From NCBI GenBank assembly GCA_964519835.1, contig CAZFLD010000126.1:1-8045 (forward strand): 8,045 nucleotides of DNA. Reading direction: 5' to 3'. This DNA is from CAZFLD01 sp964519835 (lineage in GTDB: Bacteria > Spirochaetota > Spirochaetia > DSM-27196 > CAZFLD01). How positions within the stretch are numbered: the stretch's first letter is position 1; every line of letters starts with the position of its first letter. Positions 1-6,540 of this stretch are shown one piece after another. The position numbers were made by a program, and so were the translations under genes. The notes below the pieces were generated by a model, which was not told the DNA's origin, did not search any database, and worked only from the letters and a program-made list of their open reading frames with translations.

Positions 1-7
1 TGCGTCG

Positions 8-643
8 TCAAGCATCACGACTGCGACCCGATCTCTGATACTTCTCGAGTACCTGTCTTGCCTCGGCGACTATGTCGGTCCGCTTGTCCCACAGGTTATT
101 CGTTTCGCGACTGTCGTCGTCGAGGTTGTAGAGACGGCCGACCGGACCATCGCCCGTCTCGTAGCGGCGCGGCTCGCTAAAACCGCCGGAGGCCAGACCC
201 ATGATAGCCTTCCACGGTCCCATACGCACGGAGAACATCCCATCGAGGGTGTGGTGGACAATCGCCTTGTGCGGCGGCGTATCCGGCTCGACTCCACTTA
301 TTAGCGGAGCGAAGCTGAGACTGTCTTCGGCCGCGTCCGCCGGCAATGGCGACCCAACAATGTCCGCGAAGGTCGCAAACACGTCGGCGAGAGAAAGCAG
401 CTCATTGCATGTGGTCGACGGCTCAACATGACGCGGCAACATAAGCAGGAAGGGCTCTCGGTGGCCGCCGTCGTAATTGACAAGCGTTGCTCCATTGTCG
501 CTTGTAACGACTAACAGAGTGTCGTCGAGCATGTCGTTTCGCGACAGCGCGGCGGTCACTCGACCGACCACCTGGGCCACCAGCAACACCATGTCTCCCC
601 GTTTACCGGCACCCAACCGACCATCAAACCCGGTCGGTGGCAA
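8..643 (-). pseudogene. Truncated sulfatase (C-terminal remnant)
   Basis: This 211-codon frame resembles the C-terminal half of an alkaline-phosphatase-superfamily sulfatase, which hydrolyses sulfate esters. Visible landmarks are a GDM...VGRV helix (residues 16-29), the metal-binding strand TSDNG (47-51), GGHREP (59-64), a SLADVFATFADIVG helix (84-97), HHTLDGMFSVR (130-140), and the closing block GRLYNLDDD...ETNNLW (169-185). Family members are usually about 450-500 residues. The N-terminal half, with the CxPSR or SxPSR formylglycine motif, is missing, and only 110 bp separate the upstream stop (740-742) from the next gene. The only allowed start is TTG at 641-643, yet sulfatase-like sequence (TTTPHRPRLPP) continues upstream of it to about 670. 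Only seven residues separate TSDNG from GGHR, where relatives carry about 20-30 including a catalytic lysine. I infer a 5'-truncated, internally deleted remnant. The family call is confident; the pseudogene status is an inference. Confidence 0.8.
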
Positions 644-714
644 GCGAGGCCGATGGGGAGTGGTGGTGATGTTGAAGCCGTGATCGAGCCGGTTCGTCGA
701 TCCGAGCTCCGGAC

Positions 715-746
715 CCGATAGGGGCCTTATCGGCCCTGATTAGGGC
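715..746. repeat. Overlapping inverted repeats, possible operator
   Basis: CCGATA (715-720) pairs with TATCGG (728-733) around a 7-nt centre. GGGCC (722-726) can alternatively pair with GGCCC (732-736). GCCCT (733-737) pairs with AGGGC (742-746) around GATT, making a near-perfect 14-bp palindrome. The arms share bases 732-737, so the structures are mutually exclusive as RNA. They lie upstream of the inferred -35 box, so a protein-binding site in DNA is more likely than an attenuator. There is no following T-run, so this is not an intrinsic terminator. Function is unknown; autoregulation by the adjacent LuxR-type protein is a guess. Confidence 0.4.
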
Positions 747-791
747 GTAACGAGCAGCGACGGACCAACAGGCTTGGATCACTCCAGTCTT

Positions 792-819
792 TCTACACTC
801 CGCCTATCGCGAGTATACT
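792..819 (+). promoter_or_regulatory. Candidate sigma-70 promoter for the operon
   Basis: A -35-like TCTACA (792-797) is followed after 16 bp by a -10-like TATACT (814-819). This predicts a transcript start near 826 and a leader of about 27 nt before the ATG at 853. The -10 differs from consensus at one base and the -35 at two. The stretch stands out as A+T-rich in a GC-rich window. The ribosome-binding site is weak: AGAGA at 836-840, 12 nt before the start codon. Confidence 0.4.
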
Positions 820-852
820 TGCGGATACAAGAATCAGAGAATCGCGGCAGCA

Positions 853-1986
853 ATGACACATGACGCGGAATCACAAAAGACGGTGAACCTCCTCGAATCG
901 GCCGCACGGATGGTCGAGCTTGCAAACGATAAGCGCCGTGACGTTGGGTGGAAGCTGCGCAGGCTGACCTCGATCGTCGTCGCCGACTTTCCGCGCGCCC
1001 TGTTCAAGTTGCAAGTCGTCGGCAAGGATTCGCTGCTTCGAGTGGTGCCGGAGTTTGTCACGCCGCTCCTTCAGCAGATTGTGGACCGGTATCACCACAT
1101 CATCGGTCCGCTTGACGTGCGCGACGCCACTCTCCCGACGGGTGAGGACTCACCCATCGAAACGGGAATCCTCTCGTCTCGTCCGGTCCACATAAACAGG
1201 CCCGACGAAATCGAGCGCTATTACGCGGCACACCTCACCCAAGCCGATCGGCTCGAGCTTGGCCGAATCATTCGAGAAGATCTGCGGATTCGGGAGGTCC
1301 TGCTGGTGCCGGTTCGCCCCGACGACCTGCCCTTTGGCGTCGTGTCGATCTCGACGACCACCGAGTTTGGAACGGTCGGCACCGCGTACTGGCGGCTCGT
1401 CGCAACAACAATCGCCGCCATCTACCAAGCGACGCGGGAACGTCTCCTCGAATCGCTGCGGACCCTCGCCTTCGCCCGGACGGACCAGCCGACGTTGCTC
1501 GCAGACGCGGAAGGAACGCTCCTCGACCTAAACCGTGCCGCGATGGCGTTGCTTGGATACGACGGCCGGGAAAGCGCGCTGCGCCACATCGGCAACCTCA
1601 AACCGTGCCTTCCCCGTCGCGACTTCGTCGACACCCGGCATCCAAGCCTCGGCGCGTTCTACCTCGCAGACGCCTACGGCGCGGAGCTGGCGTGCAGCGT
1701 CGCTACGGAGGAGATCACCGACGCGGAGGGCCAAATCCTCGGGGCGGTGGTCAGCCTCTCCCCGCGCGATGACCTTGCTGAACGGTCACTGCGCCTGACC
1801 CGCCGCCAGCGCGAAGTAGCACGACTTGTCGCCGAGGGCATGACGACAAAGGAGGTCGCCGCGAGGCTTGGGCTGAGCATCCACACGGTGAACTATCATC
1901 GGGCCCAGATCCGAGAGCAACTCCCCGACGAGAATTTGGGCGATCTTCCCGCCCGGCTTCGACGCTACTTCCTCGGGAGCCGATGA
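853..1986 (+). CDS. GAF/PAS sensor regulator with LuxR-type HTH
   Basis: A 377-residue cytoplasmic transcription regulator. The C-terminus (315-357) is a clear LuxR/GerE helix-turn-helix, LTRRQREVARL...GMTTKEVAARLGLS followed by recognition helix IHTVNYHRAQI. Residues about 206-303 look like a PAS domain (DAEGTLLDLNRAAMALLGYD). Residues about 60-195 end in a GAF-like strand and helix pattern (EVLLVPVR...PFGVVSIS, then an amphipathic helix), so this part is probably a second small-molecule or redox sensor. There is no receiver domain and no phospho-acceptor aspartate, so activity is likely set by a ligand or a protein contact rather than by phosphorylation. The ATG at 853 fits the full domain; the Shine-Dalgarno sequence is weak. 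Its stop overlaps the next start by 4 nt (ATGA), indicating translational coupling. The GAF assignment is less certain than the HTH. Confidence 0.85.
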   Translation: MTHDAESQKTVNLLESAARMVELANDKRRDVGWKLRRLTSIVVADFPRALFKLQVVGKDSLLRVVPEFVTPLLQQIVDRYHHIIGPLDVRDATLPTGEDSPIETGILSSRPVHINRPDEIERYYAAHLTQADRLELGRIIREDLRIREVLLVPVRPDDLPFGVVSISTTTEFGTVGTAYWRLVATTIAAIYQATRERLLESLRTLAFARTDQPTLLADAEGTLLDLNRAAMALLGYDGRESALRHIGNLKPCLPRRDFVDTRHPSLGAFYLADAYGAELACSVATEEITDAEGQILGAVVSLSPRDDLAERSLRLTRRQREVARLVAEGMTTKEVAARLGLSIHTVNYHRAQIREQLPDENLGDLPARLRRYFLGSR

Positions 1987-2987
1987 CCCCGATATCTCCC
2001 AGCGAAAACCAGTCATTGGCAGAACACACGCCCAAAACTATACTTGTGGCCAAACGTCTATCTGTATCGACACCCGGTTTTGGTTTACGGGGCCGGTGTA
2101 AAGGACCGCCTATCTCATCCAACATCCAGACCGTCGTACCGGCCGGACAGAGGGTTCTCCTCGTCGAGGATCAGACCATAATCGCGCTCGCGACCTCCGG
2201 CCGGGTCACGACCTACGGCTACGACGTGTCGGTCGCGCACACCGGGGAGGAGGCGGTGGAGCTTGTGCGAAGCGCGCTTGAAAAGCGTACGCCGTTTTCT
2301 CTTATCCTTATGGACATCGATCTAGGGCCCGGAATAGATGGGGTGGAGACCTCTCGCCGTATTCTCGAGCATCAAGATGTGCCGATCGTCTTTCTGACCG
2401 CACATACGGAGCCGGACTACGTCAAGCGCGTCCGCGAGGTTACCCGCTACGGCTACGTGCTCAAATCCAGCAACGACCTGATCCTTCGCCTCTCGATGGA
2501 GATGGCGATCGATCTGTTCGAGACGACGCGCCGGGCACAAGAGCAGGAACGTGAGATCGAGGCGATTTACGATCACGCTCCCATTAGTATGGTGGTCGTC
2601 GATTCGCACAATCGAATAATCAAGGGGAATCGGCGTGCCCGCCGCGCTTTTGCGCAGTTGGAGAGTAGGGGCGACGCCGCCTCGCTTGGCGCCGTAGTTC
2701 GGTGTTTGCACGCCGCGATCGACCCTACGGCATGCCTTCGGTGGCCGGAATGCGGCGCGTGCGACCTGCGTAGGCTCGTCGACGAGACGCTCGAGCACGG
2801 CGTAGAGCATAGCGAGGTTGTGGTGTCGGTTGCCGTGGACGCGGAGGGGTCAAGCGGCCACGGACGCCACAAACGAATAAGTGTCTCGACATCGCCGGTA
2901 ACGGTTAACGGCCGCCGACTCGCGCTCGTTTGTATCCCGGACCTTGATACGCGTCCGTCGGATGGAGATGATACTATCCATGGGTAA
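1983..2987 (+). CDS. Response regulator: receiver plus PAS domain
   Basis: A 334-residue protein with a CheY-like receiver at about 57-175. The acidic pocket is E62/D63 (VLLVEDQ), the phospho-acceptor is D111 (LILMDIDLG), the switch threonine is T139 (VFLTAHTEP), and the lysine is K161 (YGYVLKSS). A helical linker (176-195) leads to a PAS domain (about 195-320) with an unusual four-cysteine cluster: C241, C251, C257 and C260. There is no DNA-binding or enzymatic output, so it may act by protein contact as a target of the two kinases downstream. The ATG overlaps the preceding stop by 4 nt and has GGGAG at 1975-1979. The first 56 residues precede the receiver, are low in recognisable structure, and cover a promoter-like sequence. 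The only other in-frame starts before the receiver are TTG 2016 and GTG 2046, so the true start is uncertain. The receiver wording is typical of spirochaete families as I recall them. Confidence 0.85.
   Translation: MTPISPSENQSLAEHTPKTILVAKRLSVSTPGFGLRGRCKGPPISSNIQTVVPAGQRVLLVEDQTIIALATSGRVTTYGYDVSVAHTGEEAVELVRSALEKRTPFSLILMDIDLGPGIDGVETSRRILEHQDVPIVFLTAHTEPDYVKRVREVTRYGYVLKSSNDLILRLSMEMAIDLFETTRRAQEQEREIEAIYDHAPISMVVVDSHNRIIKGNRRARRAFAQLESRGDAASLGAVVRCLHAAIDPTACLRWPECGACDLRRLVDETLEHGVEHSEVVVSVAVDAEGSSGHGRHKRISVSTSPVTVNGRRLALVCIPDLDTRPSDGDDTIHG
2016..2044 (+). promoter_or_regulatory. Candidate internal sigma-70 promoter
   Basis: TTGGCA (2016-2021), a 17-bp spacer and TATACT (2039-2044) match the sigma-70 consensus at 5/6 and 5/6 bases with ideal spacing, better than the candidate before 853. 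It lies inside the low-complexity N-terminal extension of the receiver-PAS gene. Transcription would begin near 2051, after the last usable start codon before the receiver domain (GTG 2046). It could therefore serve the downstream kinase genes, or indicate that the N-terminal extension is not translated as drawn. It may be chance. Confidence 0.35.
2703..2762 (+). other. Four-cysteine cluster in PAS domain
   Basis: Within the receiver-PAS protein, codons 241-260 encode C-x9-C-x5-C-x2-C, with local context CLHAA...DPTAC and PECGACDLRR. I recall similar Cys-rich inserts with a D-P-x-x-C and C-x2-C pattern in PAS-like domains of sensor kinases. The spacing could bind a metal or an iron-sulfur cluster, or form disulfides. 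That is an inference; the sequence shows only the residues. Confidence 0.5.
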
Positions 2988-5900
2988 CAACGGCGGCGAA
3001 CCTTCCTTTGTCGTCGGCGTGGGCGCATCCGCCGGCGGACTCGAGGCAATCGAGGCCTTTTTTTCCACGATGCCGGAGTCCAACAATCTTGGGTTTGTCG
3101 TCGTCCAACACCTCTCGCCCGACTACAAGAGCCTGATGGTGGAGATCCTCTCCAAACGCACGCCCCTTCCCGTCCATCGGGCGGAGGAGGCGATGGAAGT
3201 GTGCCCGGGCAACGTCTACCTCATCCCGCCGAAAAAGAACCTTACGATCTTCCATGGGAAGCTGCTGCTGAGCGATCAGGAGGCCTCTCGTGGAATCAAC
3301 CTGCCAATCGACGTGTTCCTGCAATCGCTAGCCGAGGACCAAGGCGAGCGAGCGGTGGCAGTGATCCTGTCGGGTACCGGAAGCGACGGCATGCGGGGTG
3401 TCCGCGCGGTGAAGCAGGCCGGCGGCATGATCATGGTGCAGGATCCGGTCGATGCCAAGTTCGACGGAATGCCGCGGTCGGCAATCTCGACCGGCCTCGC
3501 CGACTTTGTGCTCCCGGCGGGTGAGATGGCCGCACAGCTCGTCGCCTTTATCCAGCATCCGCACCTGGCGACCGAGATGAACCACGGCGGGCTGCACGTC
3601 GATGCGGACGGCATGACACGAGTCTTCGCGCTCCTTCGCGAGAAGAGTAAGGTAGATTTCACACACTACAAGCCGAGCACGGTGATGCGTCGCGTCGACC
3701 GCCGCATGACGATCACGGGTGTTGAGACGCCGGCCGAGTACGCGGACCACTTGCAGCGCAACCCAACGGAAATCACGACGCTCTTCCGCGAGCTTTTGAT
3801 CGGCGTCACGAGCTTCTTCCGGGACACGCAGGTCTTCGAGTTTCTGCGCTCCGAAATTCTCCCCGGACTCGTGGATGCCGCCGTCGGTCGCGAGCTCAGA
3901 TTGTGGATTCCCGGTTGTTCAACCGGGGAGGAAGCATACACCTTTGCGATGCTTATCCGTGATGTGATCAACACTCACGACGTGAGCCTCGAGGTCAAGA
4001 TATTTGCTACGGATATTGATCGTGACGCGCTCCAATTCGCCGCTGCCGGCTCCTACCCGGAAAGCGTAGCTGCGGATGTTCCCCCCGAGTTCCTCGACCG
4101 GTACTTCTTCAAGAGGGAGGGGCACTTCCAGGTTAGCCGCGCCGTTCGCGAGATGGTGGTTTTTGCGCAGCACAACCTGGTGAAGGACCCCCCGTTTACC
4201 TCCGTAGATCTGATTAGCTGCCGCAATCTCCTTATATACCTACAGCCCGTGCTTCAGAATAAGGTGCTCGAGTTTTTCCTCTTTTCGCTCCGCCCCGACG
4301 CTGTCCTTGTCCTCGGAACCAGCGAGACGACCGGAGACATGTCCGACGGCTTTCGCACCGTGGATGCAAAGGCAAAGGTATTCCGGAGCCGCGGCCGCCT
4401 CCGGCTTGTGTCCGGCGACACAAGGATGGCCGCCATGGGACCGACGGCCGGCGACACCCGATTCCGGGAGGTCCACCGGCAGGCGTCCGTGCTACGGGCG
4501 TCCTTACAGGGTGGCGCCGAGCGCGTTCTCGAACGCTTCCTCGATGCGATCTCACCGCGCTTTGTACCGACGGCCGTGATCGTGAACGAGCAACTCGAGA
4601 TCCAGCACGTTGTTGGAGACAGCCGGCCCTACATACGCTTCCCGCCCGGTCGTCCAACAATCGACCTCGACAAAGTCGCGGCAAAGGAGCTTGCGATTCC
4701 CTTTGTCACGGGGCTCCAAAAGGTTTTCCGGGAGCGCAAGCCGCTCGAATTTCGCGGGATCCGGCTCCGAGGCGCCGACCGCGAGCGGATCGTCGACCTG
4801 ATGATGATCCTACTCGAAGAGGCTCATGCCCAGGGCCCACTCGCGGCCGGACTGATCCAGGAGCACCACACAAGCGAGGACGACGGTCCACCGGCTGCTA
4901 CCTACGACCTCTCGCACGAGGCCGAGCAGCGCATCACCGACCTCGAACAGGAGCTGCAGTTCTCCCGGGAGAACCTCCAAGCAACGATCGAAGAGCTCGA
5001 GACGGCAAACGAGGAGTTGCAGGCCACCAACGAAGAGCTGCTCGCAAGTAACGAGGAGCTCCAGTCGACAAACGAGGAACTGCAGTCGACAAACGAAGAG
5101 CTCTTTACGGTCAATACGGAGTACAACGCCAAGATCATCGAGCTAAGCGAGCTAACCGGCGACGTGGAGAACCTGCTCGCAAGCTCCTCGATAGGCCTGT
5201 TGCTGCTCGACGAGAACTTCACGATCCGGCGGTTTTCGCCCGCCATGCAGCGGCTGATACAGGTGGAAGAGGGGGACGTGGGGCGCGCGATCGAGCGGGT
5301 GCCGAGCCTCCTGAAGAACTTCGACCTGCGTTCGGCCTATCGCGACGCGGGCGAGGGAGGCGCCGACTGGGAGGTCGAGGCGGCTGACGGCGGATGGTTT
5401 TTGCTTCGAGCGGTGCCCTACCAAGTCGCGCCGGGAGAAGTCTCCGGAACGGTCATAACGGCGGTAGGGATTACCGACCGCAAGCGCGTGGAAGGGGAGC
5501 TCGCCGCACGCCACCAACAACTCGAGGAGGACAAAGAGCGCTACCGCCTGCTCGTAGAAAATGCGCACGCCATTCCATGGGAGTACTCCATCCCGAACGA
5601 CCGGTGGACCTACGTCGCCCCGCAGGTGACCGCCGTCCTCGGATACGCCGCCGATGACTGGACGGACTACGCCTTTTGGCTCGATCGTCTCCACCCGGAT
5701 GATCGCGGCTGGGCAAGTGAGTACTGTAGTGCCTGTACCGCCCGCGGCGAAACCCACGTATTCGAGTACCGCTTCCGCGCGAAGGACGAGTCATACCGCT
5801 GGCTCCGGGACGTCGTGACGGTCGAGATGGCGGAGGGCAAGCCGATCCGCATGCGGGGCTACATGATAGACATCACCGACCGCAAGGCCAACGAGGTCCA

Positions 5901-6540
5901 CACAGAGCAGATCGCCGCCCAACGGGAGGTGTTGCTGCGGGAAATGAGCCACCGCGTACGCAACAACCTCGCGACGCTCGGCTCGCTGCTCCAACTGCAG
6001 GCCGCCTCGTGCGACCAACCCGAAGTTGCAGCCGCCCTCGGCGACGCCCAGCGCCGCATCGGGACGGTTCGAACAATCTATGAGCACCTGGATCGCGGAG
6101 CCGCCGAGAGCAAAGTCAACGCGGGATCGTATCTCCGAGATCTTGTCGGCTCTATTGCCGCCTCCCTGGTCCCCGACGAGCGGATAGCCGTCACGGCTCG
6201 TTCCCCCGAGCTTGTGATCTCAGGCGACACCGTTGTTCCGCTCGGCATCGTTGTGAACGAGCTTGTGACAAACAGCATCAAGCACGGTTTTCCACGCGGT
6301 CGGCACGGATCGGTCGCCGTTCGCCTCGCGCGCGTCGCGGATACAACGGCGTTACTCGAGGTGACCGACGACGGCGTGGGGTTCCCGAGCAAAGCCGATG
6401 TCGACGGTTCGCGACTGGGGCTGAAGCTTGTCCGCGGCCTGGTCCAACAAATCGGCGGCGAGATAGAGTTTCACTCGAACGGCGACGGAACAATCGCGCG
6501 TATCAGGTTTCCCGTGGAGCGTGTGGATGCAGAGCCGTGA
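2980..6540 (+). CDS. CheB-CheR-PAS-HisKA_2 hybrid sensor kinase
   Basis: A 1186-residue soluble fusion (numbered from ATG 2980). CheB methylesterase (10-195) keeps the triad S17 (GASAGG), H44 (VVQHLSP) and D136 (SGTGSDG) but has no receiver of its own. CheR methyltransferase (about 212-470) has the SAM motif GCSTGEE (312-318), ATDID (343-347) and ISCRNLLIYL (412-421). A degenerate PAS-like region follows (about 512-615), then a coiled coil with six EEL heptads (645-735), PAS (about 730-835), and PAS with PAC (853-968). Last is a HisKA_2 kinase with H991 (EMSHRVRNN), N-box NELVTNSIKHGF (1093-1104), G1 DDGVGF (1130-1135) and G2 GLKLV (1147-1151). All key residues are present. ATG 2980 is preferred, giving an 8-nt overlap with the upstream gene; ATG 2962, ATG 2968 and TTG 2944 are in-frame alternatives. 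It likely couples methylation chemistry to autophosphorylation. Confidence 0.93.
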   Translation: MGNNGGEPSFVVGVGASAGGLEAIEAFFSTMPESNNLGFVVVQHLSPDYKSLMVEILSKRTPLPVHRAEEAMEVCPGNVYLIPPKKNLTIFHGKLLLSDQEASRGINLPIDVFLQSLAEDQGERAVAVILSGTGSDGMRGVRAVKQAGGMIMVQDPVDAKFDGMPRSAISTGLADFVLPAGEMAAQLVAFIQHPHLATEMNHGGLHVDADGMTRVFALLREKSKVDFTHYKPSTVMRRVDRRMTITGVETPAEYADHLQRNPTEITTLFRELLIGVTSFFRDTQVFEFLRSEILPGLVDAAVGRELRLWIPGCSTGEEAYTFAMLIRDVINTHDVSLEVKIFATDIDRDALQFAAAGSYPESVAADVPPEFLDRYFFKREGHFQVSRAVREMVVFAQHNLVKDPPFTSVDLISCRNLLIYLQPVLQNKVLEFFLFSLRPDAVLVLGTSETTGDMSDGFRTVDAKAKVFRSRGRLRLVSGDTRMAAMGPTAGDTRFREVHRQASVLRASLQGGAERVLERFLDAISPRFVPTAVIVNEQLEIQHVVGDSRPYIRFPPGRPTIDLDKVAAKELAIPFVTGLQKVFRERKPLEFRGIRLRGADRERIVDLMMILLEEAHAQGPLAAGLIQEHHTSEDDGPPAATYDLSHEAEQRITDLEQELQFSRENLQATIEELETANEELQATNEELLASNEELQSTNEELQSTNEELFTVNTEYNAKIIELSELTGDVENLLASSSIGLLLLDENFTIRRFSPAMQRLIQVEEGDVGRAIERVPSLLKNFDLRSAYRDAGEGGADWEVEAADGGWFLLRAVPYQVAPGEVSGTVITAVGITDRKRVEGELAARHQQLEEDKERYRLLVENAHAIPWEYSIPNDRWTYVAPQVTAVLGYAADDWTDYAFWLDRLHPDDRGWASEYCSACTARGETHVFEYRFRAKDESYRWLRDVVTVEMAEGKPIRMRGYMIDITDRKANEVHTEQIAAQREVLLREMSHRVRNNLATLGSLLQLQAASCDQPEVAAALGDAQRRIGTVRTIYEHLDRGAAESKVNAGSYLRDLVGSIAASLVPDERIAVTARSPELVISGDTVVPLGIVVNELVTNSIKHGFPRGRHGSVAVRLARVADTTALLEVTDDGVGFPSKADVDGSRLGLKLVRGLVQQIGGEIEFHSNGDGTIARIRFPVERVDAEP
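4987..5112 (+). repeat. Six 21-bp tandem units encoding EEL heptads
   Basis: Codons 670-711 of the CheB-CheR kinase are six consecutive heptads of the form (I/N)-E-E-L-x-(A/S/T)-(A/T/S/V), starting at residues 670, 677, 684, 691, 698 and 705. The fourth and fifth (NEELQST twice) are nearly identical in DNA, while the others differ mostly by silent or conservative changes. The regular heptad predicts a parallel coiled-coil signalling helix between the CheR part and the PAS-kinase part. Such a linker is usual in CheB/CheR-PAS fusion proteins. Confidence 0.85.
6516..6519 (+). promoter_or_regulatory. RBS fixing the second kinase start
   Basis: GGAG sits 7 nt before ATG 6527. The in-frame GTG at 6521 is only 1 nt from this site, so ATG 6527 is the better start. 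The site is inside the last codons of the CheB-CheR kinase gene. Confidence 0.6.

Larger units (their letters stand above)
644..852. other. Intergenic region between sulfatase remnant and operon
   Basis: This 209-bp gap separates the minus-strand sulfatase remnant from the plus-strand operon. The part nearest the remnant (644 to about 670) still reads as sulfatase-like codons on the minus strand without a start codon. The middle holds overlapping inverted repeats (715-746). The right end is locally A+T-richer and carries a plausible promoter for the regulator gene at 853. I see no RNA gene and no small coding frame with a convincing ribosome-binding site. Confidence 0.6.

Noticed and set aside
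477..683. Plus-strand 68-codon frame opposite the sulfatase remnant
   Set aside because: It has no ribosome-binding site or recognisable domain, and the minus strand carries clear sulfatase motifs.
715..746. Intrinsic terminator for a gene on either strand
   Set aside because: No run of T follows the stems on either strand, and no gene ends here.
2322..2810. Minus-strand open frame of 162 codons
   Set aside because: It lies wholly inside the receiver-PAS gene, whose motifs are clear. Long antisense frames are common in GC-rich coding DNA, and its translation shows no recognisable domain.
2944..2979. Upstream TTG, ATG 2962 and ATG 2968 starts for the CheB-CheR kinase
   Set aside because: TTG 2944 would need a 44-nt overlap and has no ribosome-binding site, and 2962/2968 have the purine-rich GGAG too close or overlapping. 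ATG 2980 gives the usual short N-terminus before the CheB motif. The earlier ATGs cannot be fully excluded.
4232..4684. Minus-strand open frame of 150 codons, rich in Arg and Gly
   Set aside because: It is antisense to the CheR and linker region, and its composition is typical of reading GC-rich genes in the wrong frame.
4987..5112. CRISPR-like or mobile repeat array
   Set aside because: The 21-bp periodicity is in frame, has no spacers, and encodes coiled-coil heptads inside a large protein.
5152..5757. Minus-strand open frame of 201 codons
   Set aside because: It is antisense to the two PAS domains of the large kinase and has no recognisable motif; it is a shadow of the real gene.
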